Assembly: GCA_907163345.1 (NCBI GenBank)
Contig: CAJQUN010000001.1
Location: 4,278,001 to 4,342,000 of the forward strand
Length of the DNA: 64,000 nucleotides
Source of the DNA: Haberlea rhodopensis
Taxonomy: Eukaryota; Streptophyta; Magnoliopsida; Lamiales; Gesneriaceae
Reading direction: 5' to 3'
The notes below the pieces were generated by a model. The model was not told the DNA's origin. It saw only the letters and a list, made by a program, of their open reading frames with translations, and made no database searches. Positions 1 through 10,673 of the stretch are shown one piece after another (positions within the stretch are counted from its first letter, which is position 1; each line of letters starts with the position of its first letter). Made by a program: the position numbers and the translations under genes.

Positions 1-602
1 GTGGGATTCCCGTCTTGGTGACCAGTCCAGTTGGTATGACCATTTCTGACATGGTGAGAGCTAACCAATTTGGCCCAGACGAGGTTATCAGATGTTGTCG
101 TGATTGTTTGTCAGCCCTATCTGCTACTGCTTCAGCTGGAGTTCGGCATGGAGACATAAGACCCGAAAATGTAATATGCGTGAAATCTAGTGTTGGGCAA
201 TGTTATTACGTTCTTATAGGTTGGGGGCATGCCCTTTTAGAAGATAGAGACCGTCCACCGTTGAATCTTCATTTCTCGTCGACTTCTGCTCTTCAAGAGG
301 GCAAGTTGTGTTCTGCTTCTGATGCAGAGAGCCTGGTATATATGCTCTATTTTTCTTCTGGTGGAGATTTACCCGTTCTGGATTCGGTGGAAGGCGCTCT
401 ACAATGGAGAGAAATTTCTTGGTCTAAGAGGCTGATTCAGCAGAAGCTTGGTGACATTTCCGCTGTCTTGAAAGCATTTGCAGATTATGTTGACAGCCTT
501 TGTGGAACACCGTACCCTGTGGACTATGAAATCTGGCTAAGAAGGTTAAAAAGGCATATCCGTGAAGATGATAACGGAAAGGAAATTGAGTCGTCTTGTT
601 AG
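1..602 (+). CDS. 3' part of a protein-kinase-like gene (probable pseudokinase)
   Basis: The reading frame is open from base 3 at the window edge to the TAG at 600-602, so the 5' part of the gene lies outside. The last 199 or so residues are visible. HGDIRPENV (about base 140-175) corresponds to the catalytic-loop HRDxxxxN of protein kinases, keeping the Asp and Asn. About 20 residues later the DFG position reads IGWG, so the metal-binding Asp is missing. A tryptophan-rich tail follows (EIWLRRLKRHIRED). This is consistent with a plant pseudokinase-like protein of unknown role. No neighbour explains its job. The kinase relation is fairly sure; the exact family is not recognised. Confidence 0.6.
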   Translation, partial: GIPVLVTSPVGMTISDMVRANQFGPDEVIRCCRDCLSALSATASAGVRHGDIRPENVICVKSSVGQCYYVLIGWGHALLEDRDRPPLNLHFSSTSALQEGKLCSASDAESLVYMLYFSSGGDLPVLDSVEGALQWREISWSKRLIQQKLGDISAVLKAFADYVDSLCGTPYPVDYEIWLRRLKRHIREDDNGKEIESSC

Positions 603-1645
603 GATATTATCCTTGCACTACAATGGCTAGTCTGATCTCATTTCATGAAAACTTTCCGGTTAGGACATCAAATTTAAAGTACTTGGGATGTTGTGATTGA
701 AAATTTGGCCGCTCGTGGTTATTAGATGTTTGTAGAAAATCCAAGATTCGCGATTTTGATAGAATTGGTGGTGAGATGAAAAGGATTGTGTATGGTCATT
801 GAAAGGTACCAAATGTAACATATGTTTCTTGTTTATGCACCTTGTTGGAGAAGCACAATTTAATTGCTGTAAAGGGTTGTTATGTATCACTCGAGATCTC
901 CCGTATATGGTCATTTCATGTTTTATGCATGCAGATGAATGATAAAGTGTGTTAAATCATTTTTAGATATACTTTAAAATCATAGATCATCTCTGTACAC
1001 GTGAAAAGAAGATGATTTAGTGTCGTAGTTTCCATCGTCTTCAATTCTTGTAAAGATTGGTGGTGTTTAGAATGTTTGATCAGTATGATTTCTGTTGTGG
1101 ATACTGACTCTGTTGGGCTGTATCATGTTTTATTTGAGAGAAATGCTTCCTTTTCTCGTCATTTCAAATAGTACTGACTTGGATACTCCACAACACAATG
1201 CCGCAGGTTCATCATCGAATCTTATTGAAATCAAATTTTTAGTGATTTTCAAATACATTAAATCATCCTCGGCGAAGCTGATTGCGAGTTTAATCGGGAT
1301 AAAAGAAATTAGTATAGCATTGTCGCATGTTCTGCCATATCGAGGAATGGCTATTCATATCTCCTGTACTAACAATCAAACTACAAACATCAAATCAGCG
1401 TATTTAAGTATTTGAAAGCATTGGGTATCTTAAAACTTTCCAATATAAATCAGGTTCAGCAGCCAAATGCAAGACAACAGAGACCAGAAAACTTCATTAT
1501 TTGCAGGAGAGTAAATATACGGTCTGCAATTATTGGCATTAAATCCAAACTAAACAAGCCCAGTTCCAATCAAAGAGCCAAATGGAAATTCTGACCAGCA
1601 TTACACCGGTATGGGTGTCAACAACCAAGAAAAAGTCGAGAAGTT
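603..1645. other. Intergenic: 3' flanks of kinase-like gene and COX5C
   Basis: This stretch of about 1 kb lies between two genes that converge. It should hold both 3' UTRs. The short open frames here show no family resemblance or codon structure, and no repeat or RNA gene was recognised. Confidence 0.5.
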
Positions 1646-1840
1646 TTATTCTTCTACAGCAACAACAGTGACTTCACCTTTATCCAGTAAGTCATAGAAC
1701 TCCCTCGTCTTTCTCTGCTCGTTCCAGTGGTGCATCTTCCATAAACTGCCTGCAGCGAGGCCAAGTGCAGTTGCTATGAGTATCTCCTTCACCACGCTTG
1801 GTCCTTTCAGAGTGGCATGAGCAACCCTAGAGCCAGCCAT
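1646..1840 (-). CDS. COX5C: Cytochrome c oxidase subunit 5C
   Basis: A complete 64-residue protein, the usual length for plant COX5C, a small nuclear-encoded subunit of mitochondrial complex IV in the inner membrane. The family signature is clear: RVAHATLKGPSVVKE near the N terminus, one membrane helix (about residues 19-36, ILIATALGLAAGSLWKM), then HHWNEQRKTREFYDLL and an acidic C terminus. The start is the only ATG giving the conserved N terminus. The coding part has no intron, but a leader intron lies just upstream (1845-2883). It converges on the kinase-like gene. Identification is very secure. Confidence 0.95.
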   Translation of the reverse strand: MAGSRVAHATLKGPSVVKEILIATALGLAAGSLWKMHHWNEQRKTREFYDLLDKGEVTVVAVEE

Positions 1841-1844
1841 TTAA

Positions 1845-2883
1845 CTTGTTGATAGAGGTGTACAAATCCTGATTTTACACGCCATAAAACTTTCGTAATT
1901 TGAGAAACATAGTACCGGAGGGATTTACAAAAATGAAAATATCACATTTCAAGTTAAAATGAGGTCAGTATATTCTAAATTCAGTAATTTGCCACCAGAC
2001 ATTATCAAGATCGTACCAATATGCTGACTTCCCAGCAGAGGAGTGAAATATTGTTCAACTGAACCAACACAGTTTGTTATGTTATGGTACAATTACAATA
2101 TCTAGAATAAGAAATCCATTGCTTGTTACTATGCACCTAACATCATCATTCATTTGACAAATTAAATAACTTCTGGACAGAAAAAGAAAAAGAGAAAAAA
2201 AGTGGATGAGAAACCTATGTGGGCTCTGTACGGGACAAACCATAGTAATAATAATAAACAGCCAGACTCTGCCCTACAAACCACAGTCGCATAAATATAC
2301 ATAAAAGTCACTATTTGATCCATGTATAGGCTCAAAAATCTAGTAGCCTTACTGAATTCAGTATCAATATTTGCTATATAGTGATGTATTTTCCATCCCT
2401 TATTTCTTTCATTGTTTTGCTAAGAGTTGCTAAAGATGCACTAAAGCTAATGAAGGTTATGAAATTACAACTATTTAACACAATGAAAGGCCCAATTTTC
2501 TACCCACGATTTTCAGTTGACATTAACAACCAGAATTTAACCAAAACAAGACCACAGAAATCAAATGACAAAAATGTAACTTAATCCAATCAAAATGTAG
2601 CACAGACAACAACGTGAGGAAATTTGAACCCAAATACCATACAATACAGGATTAAAATATAAATAAATAAATAACAGCGATCCAATAAAACCACAATGTC
2701 AAATTCGGAGCAGTCATCAAACAAAAGCTTTTTCTTTCAATCAACTTCCAAAATCGTTTTCAAACCTTAAATGCAGACAGAATGAACTCATAAGACAATG
2801 AACAAATCAAAAAATGAAACGGAAATCCACACCTAAAATGAAGCTCAACTTCAAAACCTTGAATCGAAATTCGAGACGCTTAC
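1845..2883 (-). other. COX5C: Predicted 5'-UTR intron of COX5C
   Basis: On the minus strand a good donor (GTAAGC, starting at 2883) and an acceptor CAAG ending at 1845 lie 4 bases before the ATG, giving an intron of about 1039 bp. Leader introns are a known feature of plant COX5C genes and in sunflower and Arabidopsis they raise expression. The exact splice sites here are inferred from consensus only. Confidence 0.55.
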
Positions 2884-3062
2884 GATCCGTAAAACCTGCA
2901 TAAAAATTTGGAGAATGAAAAATGGTTCGAGAATTTAAAAAATCCGATTGAATCGTTCTTCGTAATTCTTTGTGAGAGAGTGTGTGCGCGGTCTTACCCT
3001 AACGAGACTGAAGATATGGAATTATCAGTAGTGAAGTTGGGGATTAAAGGCCGAAAAATAGC

Positions 3063-3076
3063 AAACGACGTCGTTT
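3063..3076. promoter_or_regulatory. Palindromic ACGT-core element in the COX5C promoter
   Basis: The 14-base perfect palindrome AAACGACGTCGTTT contains a GACGTC (C-box type) bZIP core. It lies about 180 bp upstream of the inferred leader-intron donor of COX5C, next to an AT-rich TATA-like stretch (about 3083-3098, minus strand). A TGGGCC site II-type motif at 3368-3373 lies further upstream; such motifs are common in respiratory-chain gene promoters. Function is inferred. Confidence 0.4.
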
Positions 3077-3815
3077 CCATCACTATTTTATTTTATCTAT
3101 TATCATGGTAAGTGGCTTTATTCGAAGGATAAACTCACTAAAATTCCTACCACATAATTTTAATATTTTTCCATATATCAAAGATTCTTTATTTTGAACA
3201 CCCTATCATACTTCTTTTCTTTATTCCAAATTCATACCAACCTCAAAAGACAAAAAGCACATACTTTAATTGCATAAAACTCCCTAATGCTTTTAGGATT
3301 TTTAAAAAAACACCCAAAATCTCATTTTTTTCAATAAAGAACTCTTAATAAGGGATACGTAAATGCATGGGCCTTAATGATATTATATGAACATGAGATC
3401 CTTCAGTTTCTGTCACTTGAGAAGACCCAAGAGCATACTTTTGCAAAGGACTCGCGGTTCATGATAAATTTTAGCCCTAATATTCCCTTATTATGTAAAA
3501 TTAAATAACATGCACATCATGTTTCGGTATTACAATAAAATTTTAACTAACTGGAATATATCATTTTGACCATAACGGCACCGGGTGAGGTGGGTTGCAA
3601 AGCCACCAGTTGAAAACTTACTGCCTCCAGACTGTTTTACGAATGACTCATCACCATCCAACCGCAGCTCTCAGGCGAGGTTAGTCTGCCAGTTATCCAA
3701 CTACTTTTCAGAAATTGCACAGCACATCCCTAATTCGTTCCTACCTTAGGGTGTAAGGTATAATCAAGATATAAGAAAGATTTAACGAAATATGGGAGAT
3801 AGATGGGCAACAACC

Positions 3816-3826
3816 TTTATTTTATT
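3816..3826 (-). terminator. Viral poly(A) signal (AATAAA)
   Basis: On the minus strand overlapping AATAAA motifs lie about 270 nt downstream of the viral TATA box. This is the spacing expected if the pregenomic RNA has terminal redundancy. The sequence just beyond (GTTGCCC) recurs after an AATAAAG next to the primer site at the other end of the copy. Confidence 0.45.
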
Positions 3827-4059
3827 CTGAAATACTTATAATATCTATTATATTAAAACATCTCATTTTAGGATGAGACGAACTTGTTTAGCCTCTCATA
3901 TAGATGAGGCTTGACTTAAGAACACATAAACTAAAACCAAACAGAACAATATTACAAACGATTACAAAAGAAAGAAAGAAAATATTACAAAGCTATGAAA
4001 GTTGAAGAATTACAAAGCTTGGAGACTACAATTTTTATTATCAGAAAACTATGGAGAAT

Positions 4060-4182
4060 TTTCGATGTCCTTAACTTCCTGAATGAGTGCCCTTATATAG
4101 GCATAAATCCGGACTTCAACTTCGGATTCCAAATCTTGATAATTGTTAGGTGCGCCCGTGAGTGCGCCTTAACTTTCACGTG
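4060..4182 (-). promoter_or_regulatory. 35S-like pararetroviral promoter (TATA and G-box)
   Basis: On the minus strand a strong TATA box, CTATATAAGG (4100-4091), follows the last viral ORF. A G-box CACGTG sits about 80 bp upstream (4177-4182). The layout resembles the pregenomic RNA promoter of caulimovirids, with initiation expected near 4060. Whether it is active is unknown. Confidence 0.55.
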
Positions 4183-4313
4183 GTTTGGCATCTTTGTCTG
4201 GTTATGTCAAATTTTCTCGTGAGTGGTCCATTATTTTTGTCTGAGTGCGTTGAACAGTTACCGCACTAATTTTTAATGGTCCACACCTTTTCCTTTGTCA
4301 GTGAATCTTTACA

Positions 4314-5404
4314 TTATTGGTTTTTGTGGTCCACGAGCTTTAGGAAAATGGGCTTTCTTGTCAGCAGATCCTTTGTCTTTTCCTGCCTCCGATCTGTCGG
4401 GTTTGGATTGGAATCTTTCCCAAATTCTGGTTCTTTCTGCTCTGGGCATGCTTGGCAAATTCGATCTATCCATTGGCCAACATGTGCCATGTTGCAGAAT
4501 TTTTGGTAAGTTTCTTTTCCTTCCGGAATCTTGTTTTCCCAAAGAATTCTCCTATTTGTTTCGAAGAATTCTTCAGCAAATCTTGTTGATGTTCCTGTCA
4601 TTGAATTCATCATGAAACTACCGTTGGCTGAATTCTGAAAGAACTTGAATGAGTATTTGACTTTGTCCATTTCAGTTAGACAAACTCAAAGACCCTATGC
4701 TCGTCTGATTGAAACCTCATCTTCTGTGATAGTTCCAGCCAAAACTGGTATGCCATCTGGTTGGGCTATTCTTATATTTTTTAAGGCGTTCCCATTTGTT
4801 TGTACGAGCTTGATAAAATGAAAAGCTTCAATGAAGCCCTTCTTCTCTGGTTCTGGAGCAGCACTGAAAAAATACAACTCCAAGATATCTACTCTAGCCA
4901 AATGTGGATTATTGGCACATGTCTCGTGAACAGCTTCTCTGATCCATTTTGCTAATTTTGAAATTTCAGAGAATGTTGGTGCCATAGTATAAACCGAAGC
5001 AAGAGCTTCGAAATTAAACAATTCTTGAACTTCGTTTGGATGACTTCCTGGTTTCATCTAAACCCTCGGATATTTTTCGGAGATATCAACAATAGTTTTG
5101 TCTGGGTTGATCCACATATGGTTATTAGTTTCTCCCATGTGTGTTGGTAATCTTGCATAGGTTGAGAAACTAAATCATCATTAGTTTCAACCTTAGAGGT
5201 GCCAGTCATTGGCCTAAGGTTCAACTCTCCCTCTTTTACCCCAGATGTGCTGGGTTGATTTGACGATTCAGATTGTGATAACACCTGACCCTCAACATTC
5301 GCTACAACTTGTAGATCCTCAAGCAATGCATCATCTACAACACTCGTGACATAGGTACTTAAATCCCTTGCCTCCGGGTTAGATGAGCCACGTTCTCTAA
5401 ACAC
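4314..5404 (-). pseudogene. Downstream viral ORF of unknown function, broken
   Basis: Downstream of the RNase H region three consecutive minus-strand frames (5404-5054, 5057-4695, 4670-4314) follow one another. The first two overlap by 4 bases (ATGA), either a true stop-start overlap or a frameshift within one ORF. The predicted protein has an acidic Ser/Thr-rich N-terminal half and a more globular second half (HPNEVQELFNFEALAS, IREAVHETC). I do not recognise it. Some endogenous caulimovirid lineages have an unassigned ORF at this place. Not a confident match to the viroplasmin family. Confidence 0.5.
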
Positions 5405-5649
5405 TCATTTTTGCACCGTTGGATGTGCGGGCTGGAGGATGGGCCCTTTCAAGACGTCAAACAGACATTCATGGTCCCGTAATCAAGCTCATATATGACC
5501 AGTAACAAGTTTCTGATCTGCTCGTTGAAGTCGTCCTGCGACCTCAGCATTGAGGCAAAGTGTCCCAAAGTCTCGTTCCAGAATCTCCAGGCTTTCCCTG
5601 AGATTGCTCACTCGTTTGAGGATATCGCTAGCAATGTGTCCCTTCATCT

Positions 5650-6256
5650 CGGGTTAAGAAATCTGCAATAACATTTTTATCAGATTTCACTATTACAATA
5701 TCATAATCATAATAATGGCATTCAGCTTGCCATCTTAAAAGTTTAGGCTTTCTGGTTTTGATTCAATCTTATTTTTCAAAAAATACTTGACACTTGTATT
5801 ATCTATTTTTAAGATAAATTTCTTTGCAAGTAAAAATAATGGCCAATTTTTAAAAGCCTTTCGAACTGCAAAGAACTTCTTCTCGTTGATGTGCCATCTG
5901 ATAACTTCGCTGCTGTCGAATAGACCGCTACAATATCTGCATGGCACTTCTCCGTCTGGTGTGGCCTTCATAAGTACCACAACCCACCAATGATCACTGA
6001 CATCGGTATATAATACCAGTTCATCCTCGTCGTTTGGAATTGCAAGCTTTGGTAGCTACCTGCAAATTTCTTTAAGCTGTTTGACAACTTGTCTGTGATC
6101 TTCATTCCATTCAAACTTAACATCCTTTTTTAGTAATGGACTGAACACCTTCATGTGATTAGCTAGGTTATTGATAAACATCCCAGCGAAATTAACAACC
6201 CCCAGAAAACTCTGAAGTTGTTTTAGATCCTTGAGGTCATCCGGATATCCTTGCAC
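5650..6256 (-). pseudogene. Viral RNase H and RT connection region
   Basis: KQLQSFLGVVNFAGMFI (about 6256-6170) is the RT connection segment typical of caulimovirids and gypsy elements. Further on, CRYCSGLFDSSE and RWHINEKKFFAVRKAF (about 5950-5860) followed by LKIDNTSVKYFL match the RNase H domain. Stops and a frame change separate the pieces, so no intact domain remains. Confidence 0.7.
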
Positions 6257-6433
6257 TTTTTCAACAATATGATTCTAGATTCGTCGATCTCAATTCAAAG
6301 GAATTTGATATGTCTTGTAGCAATAACTGCCTTCCTTTCGGAGAGCACTAGTCCTTTCTTCTAACAAACATATGAAAATATTTCCAAATGTTTCAGATGT
6401 TCTTTCATGTTTCTTGACGCAATAAGGATGTCA

Positions 6434-6940
6434 TCAAATATACACGAACATAAAGTTGAAGTAATCTTTGAAAAGATTATCCATCTTCCTTTGGAATATC
6501 TGGGGAGTGTTTGTCAATCTCATCGGCATGACATTCAAGATATAATGTCCTTGTGGTGTGGAGAATGTTGTGAACTTTCTACTAGCTTCATCCATCTTAA
6601 TCTGGAAAAATCCAGACTTACAATCGAACTTAGAAAGCACTTTGGCATTCTTGATGCTATTAACCAAATGTTCTCTGATTGCGATAAAATATCCGTTGAA
6701 ATCCAAGATGTCGTTGATTTCTTTGTAGTTGGTTTCTAATCTTGGCTTTCATCTTTTGATTTCTCCGTGATTCCAGACAAGGAATCCTGGACTGCTATAT
6801 GGAGAGACCCCTGCTGAGATTAACTTAAGGTCTAGATGTTCCTTAAGTATTATCTGTATATCCATCCGATCTTCCATATGCATAGGGATTGGTCTAAATC
6901 TAAAGAACTCATTGTCTTTTCCGGCTTTCACCTTCAAAGT
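6434..6940 (-). pseudogene. Viral reverse transcriptase domain, broken
   Basis: The N-terminal finger part (FRFRPIPMH, SPYSSPGFLVWNHGEIKR) lies at 6937-6749 and the palm part (LSKFDCKSGFFQIKMDE, PQGHY, QIFQRKMDNLF) at 6706-6434. The frame is lost exactly at the catalytic YxDD box near 6434, where two consecutive stop codons appear in the reading frame. Motif spelling is of the caulimovirid type. This is the best evidence for the family assignment. Confidence 0.8.
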
Positions 6941-7230
6941 AGCTATGAGCTCATTCTTATTCCATCATGCCAGTTGATCCTCGTTGTAGTTCCTATGAAT
7001 TTTCCTTTTCACATCCTCTAAAGTCATTTGCTCTTCGAAGGTAGCTTCAGGTTGTTGAACCTCTTCTTGTAATGCTTTTTTTAGTAGCAACATTGTTTTT
7101 GGAGTAACTTCTTCATCATCATATTCTCTGAAAGACATGATATTAACCCAGTCAAAAGTGTGAGAATCCTTTTCACTAGGACCTTGTTGCCGAAACTGAA
7201 GGATTGCTTCTCCAAATTTTTGCTGATCCT

Positions 7231-7783
7231 TCATCTTTGGGAGTCAAAGTTTTCCTTCACCACCACGCTTGCTGCGAAAACTAAGGGGGATTTTTGGTGA
7301 AACGCTTCCCGTAGTCGCTGCACAATAATCTTATGATCACAAATGGTTGTGAAAATAAGTCTCATTGTCTCGTTCTCCTGAGTGAACCGCTTGAATGTCT
7401 GTAGGAAAAGATTTCCTAGCAGCATATCTGCTCATGTGTCATGGAAATAAATAGGTGGAGTCTTGACTTTGTACAATGGGGTACCTCCCGCTCCCCTGAT
7501 AATGATTTTCGCTCATTGGATTCCTTCATTAAGAATAAGAATCCATTTGAAAAAATTCTTCCGACGATAGGTCGTAATTTCTAACTAATTTCTTTGGGAA
7601 GATATCTCGTCTGGCAGTACATATTCCAGCTCCTGAAGCAATGTAGGCGAAAAAATATTCTGCCCGGTACATCTCATATAACATCCCGTCTGAGATGTAT
7701 ATCGAGAATGGACTGGTGGTCATCGAATTCTGTATCTCTTTCCGTCCATCGTGAATTCCATTCCGTCTTGTAATCTTTCCCAA
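7231..7783 (-). pseudogene. Viral aspartic protease region, active site altered
   Basis: The active-site strand reads AYIASGAGICTA (about 7650-7610) where retropepsin-type proteases have Asp-Ser/Thr-Gly, so the catalytic Asp is replaced by Ala. The closing motif MLLGNLFLQTFKRF (about 7425-7385) corresponds to the ILGxxF strand. The two lie in different open segments separated by stops. Just upstream (7902-7720) is another strand pair ending in ILGIEFLEEHKPWE, of uncertain identity. Confidence 0.6.
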
Positions 7784-8343
7784 GGTTTATGTTCCTCGAG
7801 AAATTCAATCCCAAGAATAAGTTGTTCTGGGATCATGCCTGATGTGCCTTCAATGGTTAGATCAATGTCACCAATTTTTAGGTTTCCTTGATATCGTCCC
7901 ATGGTAGGTTGTGGTAAGTAATATAATACATCGCAGTGGAGGATATTGCTCTTTTCCGCAATGTCAAAAAGTATTTACACTTCGCGCCATCCTTCTGGAA
8001 ACTTTAGAACCCCTGTTGTTTTGAAGACATTAGAGATCTTGTGGATCCTACTCGAGACGACCTTTTGTTTTCCTTAGGATAGTTACTGATTAACATATCC
8101 TGTTGGAAAGACTCCAATATGAATCCATGAGAGTGTGTTAGTAACTTATCTTTTAACTTTGTTCTTAATCTCCTGGATTTCTCTGTAGGAGATTAATTGC
8201 ATCTCGATTTGGTTTCCCGTGAATTTCATTGGGATCGCAAATTCATCTGTTGTTACTCTATGGATAATCTGATGCTTCCTGCTTTGAAGACCTATCACAT
8301 CCATGGCTTTTTTCATTGCTCCAATTGTAAACCCATCATACAT
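7720..8343 (-). pseudogene. Viral region between zinc knuckle and protease, unidentified
   Basis: Two open segments (8343-8146, MYDGFTIGAMKKAMDVIG; 7902-7720, GRYQGNLKIGDIDLTIEG) lie between the coat-protein region and the protease. They follow the viral gene order and belong to the same polyprotein, but I cannot assign a function. A movement-protein domain could not be identified with confidence anywhere in the copy. Confidence 0.4.
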
Positions 8344-8499
8344 CTAAAGCTTTGGTTCTTCCTTCATGATCCTCATGAGAGTTTTATGAGAAACAGTGGT
8401 ATGAGAGAAAAATCTCGACGGCTCTTCTCTGATCATGTGATGAAGGAACTGTCATTCACTCTGATTCTATTCACCTCCATAATCAGAATAGATCTCCTC

Positions 8500-9160
8500 T
8501 TCGTAGATGCTTTCATATGAGGGAATATCCTCAAATTGATACACTGTACCAAATCCTGGAAATAGAGAGCATCCTCAAATTCTTTGGTATGTTCGAACTG
8601 TCTTACTCCACGGCTTTGGTTTTCTGGACAATCTGTATAGATATGTCATCTTGCTCTTCATGTCCAGCAGTTACGATCTTTTAAACTCTCATTTGCACGA
8701 GTATGTGTGCGTCTTAAAGTTCTATTCGTTGGTGCTCTGCTAGAACTTGCTTGATTAAAACCTGTTGACGAGGTTCTACTCCTTGTTGGTCCTGTTCTTT
8801 GCCCAGATTTGTAACTTCAGGCTTTCTGTTCGACCATAACTTTCTAGGTCTACAAGAAGACCTACTTCTTCTTGAACTACATCCTCGGGCATGTGGATGA
8901 CTTCTGTGTTTTTTCATCTTTCGCCTTTGGGGGTAGTTTCCAATGATTGTAGGGATATTATTCCACGTACAACAAAGATGAGTTGTTTTGTTGATTTCTC
9001 TAGGCTTCTTGTAATTCTTTTGGAGTTTTGCTTGGTAGCACCACTCCACTAGCTTTACCTTAAGTAATGACGTTCTACTGGCCACCGTCTCTATTGCATG
9101 AGGTGTATATTCCTTGATAAACATTTCTCTCCATGGGCTCGGTATTTTGGCAAAGAACAA
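8500..9160 (-). pseudogene. Viral coat-protein and zinc-knuckle region
   Basis: FFAKIPSPWREMFIKEY (from about 9157) resembles the C-terminal part of caulimovirid coat proteins, followed by a strongly basic Arg/Lys/Ser-rich stretch (about 8940-8830). Near 8670-8625 a CCHC-type zinc knuckle is still recognisable but in-frame stops replace ligand positions. An acidic region with several frame changes follows. Identification rests on order and composition as well as motif. Confidence 0.55.
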
Positions 9161-9606
9161 TTCTGTTGTATCATTTTCTTTTATCTTTGCCTTCCATCTA
9201 TATTCTGTAAAGAGTTTGATGTGCTCGTCTACATAACAGATATCATGTAGTTCCAGACTAATTAGAGATTGTCTATATTTTTTTAGTCTTATCTTCCTCC
9301 ATTCCTTTGAAGTAGCTTACTCCAATGAAACAGATTTTAAAGAATTTTGCCATCTTGTCCACGATTTCTTTCAGGGACTCTCAGGCTTAAACTTCTTCTT
9401 TGGTACCTGGGTCTCCCATATCCCAGGCAATCTTGGCTGATCCTTCCAGACTCATTTTAAGAAGTAAAATGAATCATTCTTACTTAGATCAAGCGTTCCT
9501 ACTGCTATTCTCATTGTTGAAGCCCACTATTCTCATTGTTGAAGCCCATTCATCAATAAGAACTTATCTGTTTTTAAAATCCAAGATATCCATGTTGAGC
9601 ATAAGT

Positions 9607-10600
9607 TCATATGGATGGATTGGATCTAACTGCGATTCCAGTAAGGCGTTTGATGTATATCTGGCCTGCTAGATCGGTTCTTTGTTCCAACTGGGGATCC
9701 AAAGTTGCTGATGTGAAATCTTCCCTGTGCGGCATACTTTGATCACCTTTGGGTGGATTGTGTGACGCGAAACTTTCTTGTGGTGGAGGTCTTCTTACAA
9801 GCTCTCCCGTGTTTAAATTCCACAAGATTTAATCCGGCAAACGAATCAGCAAGATCAAGCAGATCTTCCAGGTTGATTCTTTCCATTACTTTGTAGGAAG
9901 TATGGGCTCTCCTTGTAGGTCTGCAATCATTTTTCAGTCTTCGTCAAAGGTCTTCGGACCTTCCCCGCTTTCCCTTTTTGGTAAAAAAGGGTTATGTTCC
10001 ATAGGACGGTGGTAACCATCCTCCGTTCCTTCTCCCTGTAGGACTTGGTCTTGATTTCAACTCCTTGACTCGGGTTTGAACATCTTGAAGGTTTCTAAGA
10101 ATTTCCTCCTCATGTTTAATCATAATCTCCATCTGACTCTGAATCTGATGGATCTGTGCAGGGACATGGTATTGTAGATAGCCATAACGCTGCACTGTTT
10201 TCTGGATTTCTCTAAGATCTTGGGATATCTTAGAAGAACCTGGTTCAATTTCTCGAAAGGTTGGTTCTCCCATCCTAATCATTTGGTCCAGACCCTGTTG
10301 GATCATTGGTGGCTGGAACCACATCTTCATGTTCAGGATGATCGTCTTCCTGAAGCTCGGCTAACTCGAACTGTAGTTTGAGGTTCACTTGATGGAGCAA
10401 TTGGCCATCATTTCTAGTTTCTTGTAATGGTTTATGCCAGTGTGCATAATCCCGTTCCTCGTAATAGTTTCCACTTATGGTTGAAGCGTTGATCTTCTGC
10501 TATATGCTCCTGATTTAGTGCTTCCAATTTTTGGAAGTACCACCTGTATGATCGACACTTCGAACATTCGTTCGGGTCCATAATTTCTTGAATCGTCTCC
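9607..10600 (-). pseudogene. Viral N-terminal ORF region with coiled coil
   Basis: After the primer site an ATG near 10580 (MDPNECSKCRSYRWYFQKLE) starts a frame that is soon broken. The segment 10330-9992 is rich in Gln/Glu/Lys heptads (REIQKTVQRYGYLQYHVPAQ) and likely forms a coiled coil, as in virion-associated or capsid N-terminal domains. The segment 9825-9607 (GELVRRPPPQESFASHNPPK) follows. The position agrees with the start of a caulimovirid polyprotein. Function inferred from position only. Confidence 0.45.
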
Positions 10601-10660
10601 TCTGTATATGATACAAATTAATATTCAAGATACTATTATAATATTTCCAGAATAAACCTA

Positions 10661-10673
10661 GGCTCTGATAACA
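10661..10673 (-). other. tRNA-Met primer binding site of the viral copy
   Basis: On the minus strand TGTTATCAGAGCC differs by one base from the complement of the plant initiator tRNA-Met 3' end (TGGTATCAGAGCC). In caulimovirids this site primes minus-strand synthesis and is taken as genome position 1. It lies upstream of the first viral ORF. Confidence 0.75.

Noticed and set aside
1095..1415. 106-codon plus-strand frame after the kinase-like gene
   Set aside because: Composition is that of UTR/intergenic DNA; no homologue recognised.
2908..3111. 67-codon plus-strand frame upstream of COX5C
   Set aside because: Lies antisense in the leader/promoter region; no resemblance to a protein family.
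4276..4670. Overlapping plus-strand open frames of 77-106 codons opposite the viral ORF
   Set aside because: They mirror the minus-strand viral frame at 4314-4670 and show no family resemblance.
6407..6739. 110-codon plus-strand frame
   Set aside because: Antisense shadow of the viral reverse transcriptase.
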